Translations under genes and position numbers: made by a program
Source: a virus
Length of the DNA stretch: 64,000 bases
Direction: 5' to 3' (one strand)
IMG/VR virus record: IMGVR_UViG_3300044695_006284
Location: 1 to 64,000 of that record
Part shown: one piece after another, positions 45,635 to 56,300 of the stretch
Numbering within the stretch: the stretch's first letter is position 1
How the letters are laid out: every line of letters begins with the position of its first letter
Notes under the pieces: generated by a model
Databases searched by the model: none
Told to the model about the DNA's origin: nothing
What the model saw: only the letters and a program-made list of their open reading frames with translations

Positions 45635-46033
45635 ATGTCATTTGACACACTTAAGGTCAAAGAACTAAAGACATTAGCAGCGGACTTCGCAGTTGATGTT
45701 GATGGCCTAAAAAATAAAGCAGATGTTATTGCAGCCCTAACAGAAGAAGGAGTAACTTGGTCAGTTTACCAAGGTACACTTAAAAACATAGAGAACGCAA
45801 AAGAAGATGCAGATGAAATTCTTCCTAGACTAGATCCAAATCAAAAGCTTGATGAAGATATGGTTCTTGTAAAGATGGATCGACCAAACTACAGATATGA
45901 TGCACTTGGTTTTACATTTACCTTAGAGCACCCATTCGTAGCAATGAAGCCAGATGTGGCTCAAGAAATTTTTGATAAGGAGGAAGGGTTTAGATTGGCT
46001 ACACCTAGAGAAGTACAGGAGTACTACAACTAA
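45635..46033 (+). CDS. Head protein with SAP/HeH-like N-terminus
   Basis: 132 residues. LKVKELKTLAADFAVDVDGL and KADVIAALTEEG (1-36) form a helix-extension-helix (SAP/LEM-like) motif, often found in small phage head proteins. The remaining part is alpha/beta. AAAGGAG lies upstream. Possibly a capsid-associated or connector accessory protein. Confidence 0.7.
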   Translation: MSFDTLKVKELKTLAADFAVDVDGLKNKADVIAALTEEGVTWSVYQGTLKNIENAKEDADEILPRLDPNQKLDEDMVLVKMDRPNYRYDALGFTFTLEHPFVAMKPDVAQEIFDKEEGFRLATPREVQEYYN

Positions 46034-46042
46034 GCCTAACAC

Positions 46043-47026
46043 ATGGCAGAGATATACCAGAACACAAGCACGGCGGCAACAACAAAGCTTTACGTAAAAG
46101 GTGAAGCAATTACGCCTAGCTCTACAGTTACTGTAAAAGTTTACGACATAACTGGAGATCCCGTTATCTCTCCACTAATTAGCCCATCAACAATCCTTGC
46201 AACCCTTACAGCGGAAGCAAGCGAAGTTGATCAGGGCTCTTTTAGTGTTTACCTTCCGACTCAGTATACAACAAGAAATAGAAAGTTTAAATTAGTTTGG
46301 GACTGGCAATATAACTCAGATTCGTACTCAAATACCACGTACCTTGATGTTGTAACCCCGTATGTAGACATACAGGAAGCTGCACAGGAGCTAGGTTTTG
46401 GGTCGGATGCAAATGATCCTAATCACAAAACTTATCAAGAACTAAAGCTAGCAGAAAGATATGCTAGAAATATAATTGAAGGACATACTGGTCAAAAGTT
46501 TTATTTATACGATTCAAACTTTTACACAATAGGAAACGATTCAGACACTCTTTCTTTTCCAATTAAGATAAACCAGTTACACACGTTGCATGCAAATGAT
46601 CAGCTATTAATAGATAGAATCAATAATGTAAATGCATTAGGCATGGTAATAGAAAACACGTTGAGCGGTTTTGGAATAAGAGTAAACCAGTCTGCAATAC
46701 TTGATAATGATGTATATATTGCAAACGGAATGGTTCCTCCATCAATAAATGATTCATCTCCAAATATATTTAGAAGAACTCAATCTTATAAGGTTTATGC
46801 TAGATTTGGTTGGGCCTACGTTCCAAATGAGGTCCGAGACGCAACAGTAGAGCTAATGAAGATGTACTTTGCTAAAGATAGAATCTGGAGAGAAAGATAT
46901 ATTAAAAAGATATCTACTACAGACTGGGATTTTGAATATTCATCTGAAGCATTTAACGGAACAGGATCATCTTACGCAGACAAGCTTCTTGCAGACTACG
47001 TCATAACTCAAATGGTCTTATTGTAA
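46043..47026 (+). CDS. Head-tail connector protein with N-terminal Ig-like domain
   Basis: 327 residues. The N-terminal 105 residues are beta-rich (KLYVKGEAITPSSTVTVKVY). The C-terminal part contains a helical adaptor (LKLAERYARNIIEGHTGQ, about 138-155, and VRDATVELMKMYFAKDRIW, about 272-290) typical of the gp6-like head-tail adaptor. The fused Ig-like region is unusual for the family. Confidence 0.75.
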   Translation: MAEIYQNTSTAATTKLYVKGEAITPSSTVTVKVYDITGDPVISPLISPSTILATLTAEASEVDQGSFSVYLPTQYTTRNRKFKLVWDWQYNSDSYSNTTYLDVVTPYVDIQEAAQELGFGSDANDPNHKTYQELKLAERYARNIIEGHTGQKFYLYDSNFYTIGNDSDTLSFPIKINQLHTLHANDQLLIDRINNVNALGMVIENTLSGFGIRVNQSAILDNDVYIANGMVPPSINDSSPNIFRRTQSYKVYARFGWAYVPNEVRDATVELMKMYFAKDRIWRERYIKKISTTDWDFEYSSEAFNGTGSSYADKLLADYVITQMVLL

Positions 47027-47451
47027 TGTTTGAAGCAGTAGATGGTTTAATGACCATGAAAATGGATGTATACAGACAACAAGAGCAGCAGGATAAAGAT
47101 ACTGGTGCAATTATTAGAGAGTTCTCATACATAAAAACATTAGACTGCTACGCTAGAGGAATTATTACAGAAAGCCGAAACAGAACAAATGATAATCAAA
47201 ATTTTTCAAATAAATATTCAAATAATCAATATGTAGAAACAAGAACTGCAGAGCGGCTAACCCCTAGAGACAAGATAAAAAATATTAGAGATGCTAGCGG
47301 AAAGCCTATATGGTACGAGCTAAACTATCCAAGTGATACTCCAACAGTATTTGATGTAATAGGAACAACTCCTATATCAGATCCTTTTGGAAATGTTGTC
47401 GGATATAACGCATCATTGCAAAGAGCGGAGAACCAGCAAATTGGCATCTGA
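47026..47451 (+). CDS. Head-closure (stopper)-like protein
   Basis: 141 residues, beta-rich, with a FSYIKTLDCYARGIITESR strand pair. Position after the adaptor and before the tail completion genes suggests the stopper. Starts within the previous stop (TAATG). Confidence 0.65.
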   Translation: MFEAVDGLMTMKMDVYRQQEQQDKDTGAIIREFSYIKTLDCYARGIITESRNRTNDNQNFSNKYSNNQYVETRTAERLTPRDKIKNIRDASGKPIWYELNYPSDTPTVFDVIGTTPISDPFGNVVGYNASLQRAENQQIGI

Positions 47452-48232
47452 AATTTTAGCTATTAAAGCAGCAAGCGGATTGGTAAATCTTATGGCCAAT
47501 AAGCCTGTCAGCGGTGCGCTAAAAGACAGCACAGTAGCACAGATATCTGCAGCACTATTCTACAAAACAAATGTAATGGCAAAGCTAGCATCAAATGCTC
47601 AATTTCAATCAGCATTTAGAAATGTAATCTTTGATCAATTGCAAGTTGACTTCGGAGATTATATTGATGCAAAATCAAGAACTTCTCCAAAATCTTTTCA
47701 CCACGTTTATGAGTGGGATAGGGTAGGTCAAGACGAGGCAAGATTGTTTAAATTAAAACAACTTCCAGCAGATGGCTTATCATTAAAACTTAATTATGAA
47801 TTGATCGATTCCAAATCTTTTGTACCTTCTGAAAATTCTAAGAATAAACATGTCTTTGTAAAAAAGGCTGAAATAATGGAGCAGGGAAAGACTGTAGTTA
47901 TTGCTCCAAGATTTTCAGAAAGGCTTGTTTTTGATATAGATGGATATACTATATTCATGCCAAAAGGACAATCGGTTACTGTTAGAAAGCCAGGCGGAGC
48001 GGCAACTAAAAATGCATTCTTTGCACAATATAGATACTTCTTTACTGGTAATCTAGTTAACATGTCAATAAAAAAATCGGGATTCCAAAGACTATTTAAT
48101 TCATCATTGTCTAGAGCATTAGGTGTTCCAGCACAAGTTAAAACAGTTAAATATAGCTTCTCGCCAAATCAGCTGGCAAATGAAGCAGAGGCTGCTACAT
48201 CAGCAGCATTTGCGAGGTTCGTAAATGGCTAA
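47441..48232 (+). CDS. Head-tail joining / minor head protein
   Basis: 263 residues from the TTG at 47441, which follows CGGAG by 10 nt and overlaps the upstream gene by 11 bp; the frame is open further upstream. It contains LASNAQFQSAFRNVIFDQLQ and FHHVYEWDRVG. Probably a neck or tail-completion protein by gene order. No enzymatic motif. Confidence 0.65.
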   Translation: MASEILAIKAASGLVNLMANKPVSGALKDSTVAQISAALFYKTNVMAKLASNAQFQSAFRNVIFDQLQVDFGDYIDAKSRTSPKSFHHVYEWDRVGQDEARLFKLKQLPADGLSLKLNYELIDSKSFVPSENSKNKHVFVKKAEIMEQGKTVVIAPRFSERLVFDIDGYTIFMPKGQSVTVRKPGGAATKNAFFAQYRYFFTGNLVNMSIKKSGFQRLFNSSLSRALGVPAQVKTVKYSFSPNQLANEAEAATSAAFARFVNG

Positions 48233-48734
48233 TTATAAATTAGATTCAATGTTTGAAATAAGAAAGTTCTTATGGAACAGACTTACATGGCTAGGCATAT
48301 TTGATGAGAATGATTATTATTCAGATAACCTAGGCGAGGCACTTGTGCCAATAGTCCCAGTTCAGCAACAGCCAGAAATGAATCAATTCTTGAGCGGCAA
48401 GAAGCATATAGTCTATGACAAGGTAGGTATGTCATATGAGAATAACTGGATGATATGCTGCGAGCAAATCTTATTAACTCTATATTCACCAGAGATCCTA
48501 GACATTGTTGAGATGAGAAACTTCCTAACTGATGAGTTTAGAAGAATGGATGAGTCTGCAAGAGATGTTAATAAATGGGCTGGGTTATCAGATAAATTCA
48601 AGTTCCATAGCATTCAAGTAGCAGATATATCATCTACAGCCCCATCAGAAGAAATCCAAGGATTCTATGCAGCAGATGTAGTATTAGAGATAAAATACTC
48701 AAGAATACTAGATGGCAAGGGCAGATTTGCCTAG
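48225..48734 (+). CDS. Tail terminator-like protein
   Basis: 169 residues, alpha/beta. Its position between the neck genes and the major tail protein, its size and the mix of a helix (VEMRNFLTDEFRRMDESARD) with flanking strands fit the tail terminator (tail-to-head joining). Sequence evidence alone is weak. Confidence 0.6.
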   Translation: MANYKLDSMFEIRKFLWNRLTWLGIFDENDYYSDNLGEALVPIVPVQQQPEMNQFLSGKKHIVYDKVGMSYENNWMICCEQILLTLYSPEILDIVEMRNFLTDEFRRMDESARDVNKWAGLSDKFKFHSIQVADISSTAPSEEIQGFYAADVVLEIKYSRILDGKGRFA

Positions 48735-48838
48735 TTTGCCTTTTATAAGTTAGTAGAGTAAAATTAGAACAGAGGAAAGGGCCTAGCCAGCCAAAATATA
48801 TATATTAATTTCATATGAAATCAGGAGGCAATACAATT

Positions 48839-49600
48839 ATGGCATATCAAAATACAGGAGACGCCCGCAACATTCTTGTTGGAGCATCACCACTATTCTT
48901 GTCAGTAGAAGATTCAACAGTATCTGGTTACGACTCAAGCATGGATGCAGGCGAAGCAAACGCTTTCGTTGCAAACAAAAATCGTTTTGTACCAGCATTC
49001 TCAACAGGAGAGTCTTATACTACAACACTAAATAAAGTTTTAACAACAAAAGGTGCTACTCAGACAGCAACACCGTCAGAGTCAACACCAGCACTTGGTG
49101 GAGCTTACCGCAACGTAGGTTACACAAATAACGGTCTTCAGATCAGCTACCAACCAACATTTGACTCAGTAACTGTTGACCAGTTGCTAGATACAGCTAA
49201 GCTGTTCAAGTCTGCGATGATGGTTCAGATCTCAACAGAAATGGCAGAAGGTACTCTAGAGAACGTTCTTGCAGTATTTGGTCAAAAGGGATCAACACTT
49301 ACATCAGATGGAACAGGTACATCAGCAGTTGACACACTAGGTTTGGAAGCAGGTGCACTAGGTGCAGCTCCAACAGAGCGTCAGCTAATTGCAGTTGGAC
49401 AGGCTCCAACTTCAGAAGCATCAGCAACTGAGCGTGTATATTATGCACGTCGTGTTTTGTCTGTTGAACAGTCACAGTTCTCTTTGGCTCGTACAGCAGC
49501 AACAACATTCCCAGTAACATTCCGTCTTCTACCATCAGGTGACTCAGCTCACGTTGGTTCAGAATACGGTAAGATTATTGACCGTGTACTAACAGTTTAA
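48839..49600 (+). CDS. Major tail protein
   Basis: 253 residues from the ATG at 48839, chosen because TCAGGAGG lies upstream. Thr/Ala/Ser-rich beta sandwich with a VFGQKGSTLTSDGTGTS loop; regular codon usage and a dedicated terminator indicate high expression. It should form the tail tube. Located just before the tail assembly chaperone. Confidence 0.85.
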   Translation: MAYQNTGDARNILVGASPLFLSVEDSTVSGYDSSMDAGEANAFVANKNRFVPAFSTGESYTTTLNKVLTTKGATQTATPSESTPALGGAYRNVGYTNNGLQISYQPTFDSVTVDQLLDTAKLFKSAMMVQISTEMAEGTLENVLAVFGQKGSTLTSDGTGTSAVDTLGLEAGALGAAPTERQLIAVGQAPTSEASATERVYYARRVLSVEQSQFSLARTAATTFPVTFRLLPSGDSAHVGSEYGKIIDRVLTV

Positions 49601-49620
49601 TTATATTAATAATTAATATC

Positions 49621-49646
49621 AAAGCCCCCAAGAAATTGGGGGCTTT
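49621..49646 (+). terminator. Rho-independent terminator after the major tail gene
   Basis: An 11-bp stem AAAGCCCCCAA / TTGGGGGCTTT with a GAAA loop, closely similar to the capsid terminator. Confidence 0.85.
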
Positions 49647-49670
49647 GCTGTTGTACCCTTATAATGGTTA

Positions 49671-49679
49671 TGCTATAAT
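49671..49679 (+). promoter_or_regulatory. Extended -10 promoter for the tail operon
   Basis: TGC-TATAAT about 29 bp before the chaperone start, right after the terminator. Same design as 45599-45607. Confidence 0.6.
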
Positions 49680-49707
49680 AATTTAGACGATCCTTAAGGA
49701 GGATAAA

Positions 49708-50040
49708 TTGGCAACAACAGTATATGATGTAGAAGAGATTGAACTACAAAGCGGAGCTAAAGTAAAGCTCAAGCCACTATCAATCAAGCAGCTACGAAAG
49801 TTTATGGAAGTAATTAAGAAAGTTCAAGATGCAGAAGATGAAACAGCAACACTTGGAATTTTGGTTGAAGCATGCGGAGTAGCACTAGAAACACAGCTTC
49901 CAGACCTAGTTGCTGATCTTGACAAGCTAGAAGACGCATTGGATGTTCCAACAATTAATAGAATCCTTGAAGTTTGCGGAGGAATTAAGATGGACGACCC
50001 AAACCTAATAGCGGCAGCGGTACTGGCTGGTCAGAACTAG
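49708..50040 (+). CDS. Tail assembly chaperone, short form (gpG-like)
   Basis: 110 residues from a TTG preceded by AAGGAGG. It starts VYDVEEIELQSGAKVKLKPL followed by helices. This is the unshifted product; the slippery site near the end leads to the long form. In other phages the two forms coat the tape measure protein during tail assembly. Confidence 0.85.
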   Translation: MATTVYDVEEIELQSGAKVKLKPLSIKQLRKFMEVIKKVQDAEDETATLGILVEACGVALETQLPDLVADLDKLEDALDVPTINRILEVCGGIKMDDPNLIAAAVLAGQN

Positions 50041-50375
50041 ATTTAGCCGCTTTAGAAGGACAAGTTTTTCTTCTGGGTCACTGGAAGAATTACGAGGAAT
50101 TAGAAGAAAATTTATCAATGCCAGAATTGGTTCAAACCATAACAGCGATAAATGAAAAAGAGCATAACCAAAGAAAATTTGCAGCGTCACTAAAAGGAAT
50201 ACAATTAGATGATGGTGCAGAAGAAAAAGAAAAAGGTTCTACCTTTGAAGATATCCAAAGAAGAGCACTTGGAATAAATGCATCAGCAGATGATGTTGTT
50301 GGTTTACAAGGGCCCTTTGCAGCGAAAGCTGGATTTGGAATTGGCGCAGGGTTAGGATACTCTAGGAGTAATTAG
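49708..50375 (+). CDS. Tail assembly chaperone, -1 frameshift product (gpGT-like)
   Basis: A -1 shift at 49998-50004 joins the first 99 codons to the frame running to 50375 (starting P-N-S-G-S-G-T-G-W-S-E-L), adding about 123 residues. The second frame has no start with a ribosome binding site of its own before 50118. It directly precedes the tape-measure start, as in many siphoviruses. Confidence 0.85.
49998..50004 (+). other. -1 ribosomal frameshift slippery site
   Basis: C-CCA-AAC in the zero frame, a canonical X-XXY-YYZ heptamer. The -1 frame is open from 49989 and the zero frame stops at 50040, so the site lies within the overlap. Confidence 0.85.
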
Positions 50376-53300
50376 TGGCTGACGAACAAATTGTAACCAG
50401 TATAGTCGCCAAAGCCGACTTATCTAGCCTTGTGTCTGAAGTACACAGGGCTAGTTCTAGTCTCCAACAATTACAAAGAGAACTTCTTGCATCGAATAGA
50501 GCAATATCTGCTTCAACAAAATTAGCAAATAACTTATTTAGAGATACACTAACTGGAAGCGGACAGTTTTCTAGTCACTTTGTAAACCTTAATTCGGATG
50601 TAGATAAGTTTGGTAAAAACCTAGACTCTGGAAGATTAAAGCTTAAGAACTATTTCCAGACATTTAGAGAGCATGCTACAACTCAAAAGGGAATGATAAG
50701 GGAGCTTGCCAAAGAGCAGGTAATGCTTCAAAACTCAGTGCTACAACCTTTAGGTAGAAATGCTCAAGGCCTAATGCAGTACAACGTTATGATTCCAAGA
50801 GGTTTGGATGCCGTAAAAAATAGCGCACAACTAGCTCGCATGGAACTTCAGATAATGAATCGTGCACTATCTGAAGGAGCAGGATCTTTAATTAACTGGG
50901 GTAAAAATACTCAGTGGGCAGGTCGTCAGCTTACAGTTGGACTTACAGTTCCATTAACAATGTTTGGTGCTGCAGCAGGAAAAGCATTTAGAGAAGCAGA
51001 TCAAGAGCTTGTAAGACTTACAAAGGTTTACGGTGGACTAGCTGCAACTTCTGCAGCAGACTTAAAAGCAATTAGAGAAGAAGTTGTGCAAACAGCAAAA
51101 TCTTTATCTCAAACAATGGGAGCTTCTTTTAAAGATACAATTGCGCTAGGTGCTGATATTGCGGCAACTGGAAAGATGGGCAACGAACTTTTAGGTTCTA
51201 TAGAAGAAACAACCAGACTTGCAATCCTTGGAGAAGTAGATAGACAAGATGCAATGAAAGCTACTCTTTCAATTCAAACAGCTTTTAAGCAAAACACACA
51301 GCAACTTACAGAATCAATTAACTTTCTTAACGCAGTTGAAAACCAGACATCTACAACACTTAACGATTTAGTAGAAGCAATTCCAAAAGCTGGTCCAGTT
51401 ATACAGCAACTCGGAGGCAGCATAGAAGACTTAGCTCTTTATATGACTGCAATGAGAGAAGGTGGAATTAATGCATCTGAAGGTGCAAACGCATTAAAGT
51501 CAGGTCTAGCTTCTTTAATTAATCCAACAAAACAAACAGTCGGTATAATGTCAGATTTTGGCATAGATGTAATGGGAATGGTTGCAAAAAATACTGGTGA
51601 TACAACTGGAATGTTGCTAGATTTGCAAAAAGCTTTAAACACTTTAGATCCTCTAAGTAAAGCTAGAGCACTTGAGCAAATGTTTGGTAAGTTCCAGTTT
51701 GCAAGAATGAGCGCACTCCTAAACAACCTTGGAAAAGAAGGAAGCCAGACGCTTCAGGTTATGGATTTAATGAAGGCAAGTACCTCAGATTTGGCGGGAA
51801 TTGCAGAGCGAGAATTAGGAATGATTACAGAGTCTGCATCTGGTAAGTATAGAAGAGCTATGGAGTCTTTAAAAGCACAGCTTGCAGATGTAGGAGATGA
51901 GTTTCTTGGGGTTGCAACTAAACTTATAAATGCTGCGTCAAAGATTTTAGAATTCTTCACTAATTTGCCATCACCGATTAAAAAAGCTCTTACTTTTATG
52001 GCAGGATTTACAGCATTAGTTGGCCCACTAATTATGTTAACTGGTGTACTTGCCAACTTCTTTGGTTATATAACAAAGGGAATAGTCCAGCTCAGATCTT
52101 TCTTTATGAAAGCAAATGGATGGAAGATGCTTACTCCAGAAATTATTGCTGCTCAAAAAGCAGCAGAAATGGTTGAGAATGCATTTTATTCAGATGCCGC
52201 TGCAGCTCAAGTTCTTCATAATGCATTACAAAAACTTGTTTTAGATTATCAAAACCTTCAAGCAGCATCAATGAAGAACGCAGTTCCAGTAAACGCAGGA
52301 GTCTCTACAGTTGCTGGAAATACAATTGTTGCTCCTGCTCATGGAAGAAGAGTTGTAGATCCTGATGATCCATACGTTGGAGATCCTAATACTAGAGCAA
52401 TGTCTCACATTAGACCGAGAGATCCAAATAATCCAGCCACCTTGTTTGGTGGTGTGCCAGGAGCTATACCAGTAAACAGGGGAATATCTAGAACTCCTCA
52501 AATTTATATGCATGATAGACTTCCAAATGTTGAAGGCCTAACAAGTGTAAAGGGAATATCTACAGGAATTGTTGCACCAGAGGCCGCTAAGTTTCATGCG
52601 CTCATGGCCACACTTGGAATGCAAACAGAACAGGAAATTGCAGCACTAAAGAAAACTATTGCAATGGGTGGAACAGTAAGTAGAGAGCTTTTAGATACAT
52701 TCGACGACATTCTTCCAATAACTCAAAGATTTGCAGATAGCGCAGCAACTCAATCTGCACTAATTGTTCAGCAAATGAGAAATGCAGAAATAACTGTTGA
52801 TCAGGCAAAGGCAAGAATACTTGCGCTTAATGCACAAATAGAAGCAGACATGGGATCAGCAGTAAGTATGTATGCTGCTGGACGAGGAAGAACAATTGAT
52901 TTAACAAGAGCTCCAATGATGGATCAACCAGTTGTTGATGCTAATGGACAGTTTACACTTAGAGATTTGTATAAGAAAAAGACAAATGCTGCCGTCATGG
53001 AAGAGTTTGGAAGAGTCCGTGGTGTAAGAACATTTGGCGCACCTTACAGTATTCAAACAACAAGAATGCCTAAATTTAATATAGGTGGAGAGGTTGAATC
53101 ATTTGGTCCAAACAAAACAGTGGTTTCAGGACCATCTTCAGTAAACTATGATGATAGATTGGGAAGTGTTCCACTAGGTGGATATGTTTTGAACCAGCAA
53201 GCTGCAATGGATCCAGCAAATGCCCCATTAGTTGCAATGGCTCCAAGCACATATTTAAATGACGGTGGAAATATTACAGCAGCTCTTACTCCACGGGAAG

Positions 53301-56300
53301 TAGTTTTTGGTCCTCAAATTCAAAGAATGCCTGAGCTATATGCAGCAGTAGATGCTGCAAATAGTGGATATAGTTTTGGCGGGCAGATCATGAGGGGCAC
53401 ATATGGATATGGAAGAGACAGCGTTCTATCAATATGGGCAAAACTAGTTAACTCTAAAGATTATCCAACTGTAATTAAAGCAGCAACAGTTGCTTCTGAT
53501 GCTGCCATATTATCACAGCTTACTGGCATGGATATTAAAGATGCCACAAAAAGAGTTTCTTCAGATTATGATGAAGCAATAGAGTATGCTAAAAAAGCAG
53601 CAAATCAAAATGGAACAAGGAAAACAGACGAGTTTGTAAAAGCAAGAACAGCTCAGCTTATTAGATTAAGCAAAGAGTTTCCAGGTGCAAATTTAATTTT
53701 AGATGAATATTCAAGTAAAAATAAGTACAATCAAAAGGCAAAAGCATCTCGTATGAAAGCTATATCTCCTGAGACATACGCAGGAACAATGAAAGCTGTA
53801 ATTAATGATTTAATAAAAGATGGAGTTTTAACTCAACGCCAAGCAAATAAAGTTTTTGGAATTTTAGGAGACGCAACAGATTTTTACGATCCAATTTCTA
53901 AATCTCACACTATAACTGCAAAAAGAACTGCTTCAATATTTAATGCAGGGGAACTTCAGGACCTACTTGTTGAAGGAGGAATGTCAAAAGCCGAAGCAGC
54001 AAAATTTGCCGATGTTACTGGGGTTAGATCAAATAATTTTGTTGGTCAATCTACTGGGCTTGCAAAATCATTTAACTCGATGGGCAACTGGTTACAGCGA
54101 CGTACAGATGGTACTTTTATAGATGAAGTTTCACCATTTCAAGACGAAGCAAAGAGCAATTTTATATCAGGAATTAAAAAACTTAAAGATAAGTTGGGAA
54201 TTAAAGGACCCGCAACAATGGAGGAAATTATTAGACAGCTGACCCTGCAGAGAATAAAATCTGCATCGGGATTTAACTCTAAAATGATTACAACAGTTGC
54301 TGGAAGGTTGCGCCACATCTCGTTTGCAAAACCAGCACTAGGCCCGCTTGCTGGATCATTTAATAAAGGCGGTATGATTCCAGGCGGATCTATATCTAGA
54401 GGTAGATCAAATTATGGAAATATTGCTCCTGCCTTAAGATTGCTTGCACCAGATAAACAATTAAAGATTTTAGCAAAGGCAAGAGAATTAAGCTCAAGAG
54501 GATCGCTAGGTAAATTTGCTGATATGCCAGTAACTGAATATGGGCATCAAATTTCTGCAAGCACAGGAATGAGTTATCCAGTACCTGGTGTATCTGGATT
54601 GTATAAGGTCGGTAACAAAAAAGTTTTTGTTAAAGGTGTTCCTAATGAATTAACTGCCGTCCATGAGCCAATTGGCACTCAAATTACAAGAGATCTTTTT
54701 GGAATACATTCTCCAGTACAAACAGCTAGAACAGTTGCAAATCCAGTAGATCCATCAAAAAAAACCAAGCTCCTTGCTTTAGAATCAGATTATGATCCAA
54801 GATTTGCAAACACTAATGTGCCATGGGATGAAGATACAATTCTTAGACAGCTTGCTAATTCTCTTCTTTTAAACAACAAAGATTTATCTAGAGCAAACGT
54901 GTATGGTAATTTTAATCCAGATGTCGGACAAGCTGGAGTATTACCTAAAGCATCTGGTAATACACGTCTGGCAACAGCTGATGAAATGAACTCTATGGAA
55001 AAGCAAGCACTGATTAATCTACTTGCCGTTAAAGGTGGAGCAAGAAAAGATTTTGCACGTGACACTGCCCCAATAATTGCTAAGATGAGCCCGAAAAAAT
55101 ATGGTCGACGAATGAAGAAAATATTAGAAGATGCTCGTCCAAAGTTAGTAAAAATAATAAATGGTTTACCTGAAGATCTTAGACCTCCTTATCAAGCAAT
55201 GCTTAAAAGATTGGATGATGGTATAGAGGTTGATTGGAGTCAATATCATGCCGTGCATGCTAATCCAAAGTATCTTAATGCTGGAGGACCAGTTGGTGGC
55301 GGTCCAATCAGACGAGGAAGATATGCTTACGGTCCTAAAAAAGATGGATCACGCAGACCAGGTAACCCAGCAAAAGCAGCTGCTTGGGATGCAAAGCAAC
55401 GTGAGCAAAGAGAAAGAGACTTGGCTGCAGAAAGATCTAGAGCGGCATCTCATCAGATTCAAGGTCAGCAAGCACTTACAACAGGACTTGGCAGAGAGGC
55501 AGCAAGAACTGGAACAACAAGTTTTTACAATCCAGGCTCATTAATATTTCCTCAAATTGGGGCTCAGATAAGAGCATCGTTATCTTATATGTCAAATTCA
55601 GTTATAAAAGGATCTGTTCGATTAAATCTTGAGTTATTAGCGGCAGCTAATAAAACTGCAAATGTTTATAATAGAGCGTCATCTATTGTAACAACTTTTG
55701 CAAATAAAGCGCAAGCTTCTATATCATCAATAGCAAACAGCGTAACAAACTTTGGAGCAAGTAAAATAAATGCAATTGTTAGAGCACAAAATGCATTTGC
55801 TGCTAATAATTATCCAGTAGGACAAGCACCAGCACAAGGATTCTTTGGTCCAGGAATGATTGGAAGGTATAAAGACCTTGGAGATGGAATACAGTCTAGA
55901 AAAGTTGGTGTATTAGGAGCAAGAAGAACAGAATATCTAGTTGATGGTGTAACCATGAGTGCTAAGCAGGCACGACAAGCTGGAGTATCTATACCTCAAA
56001 GAGCAAACGGAATGAGCGTAGGTGCTCAAATGGGAATTGGTATGGCTGGATCAATGGGTGGAATGGCATTGATGGGCAAAGAAAAAGTAAATATTTTCGG
56101 TAAAGAAACTTCTGGAATGAATGCTGGAATGATGTTAATGGGAGCAACTTCCATACTTCCAATGCTTCCATACGTTAAAGCACTTACAGCACTTAAATCT
56201 GGAGCATCTTCGGCTAAAGCTGCTATTATGGGAGTTACTGGTGCAGGGGCAAAGGCAGCACAAGTTGTTGCACAGATAGCAAGATTTGCAAAAGCATTTA

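Noticed and set aside
52268-52513. Minus-strand frames inside the tape-measure gene
   Set aside because: Low-complexity antisense readings without ribosome binding sites; the + frame is continuous across the region.
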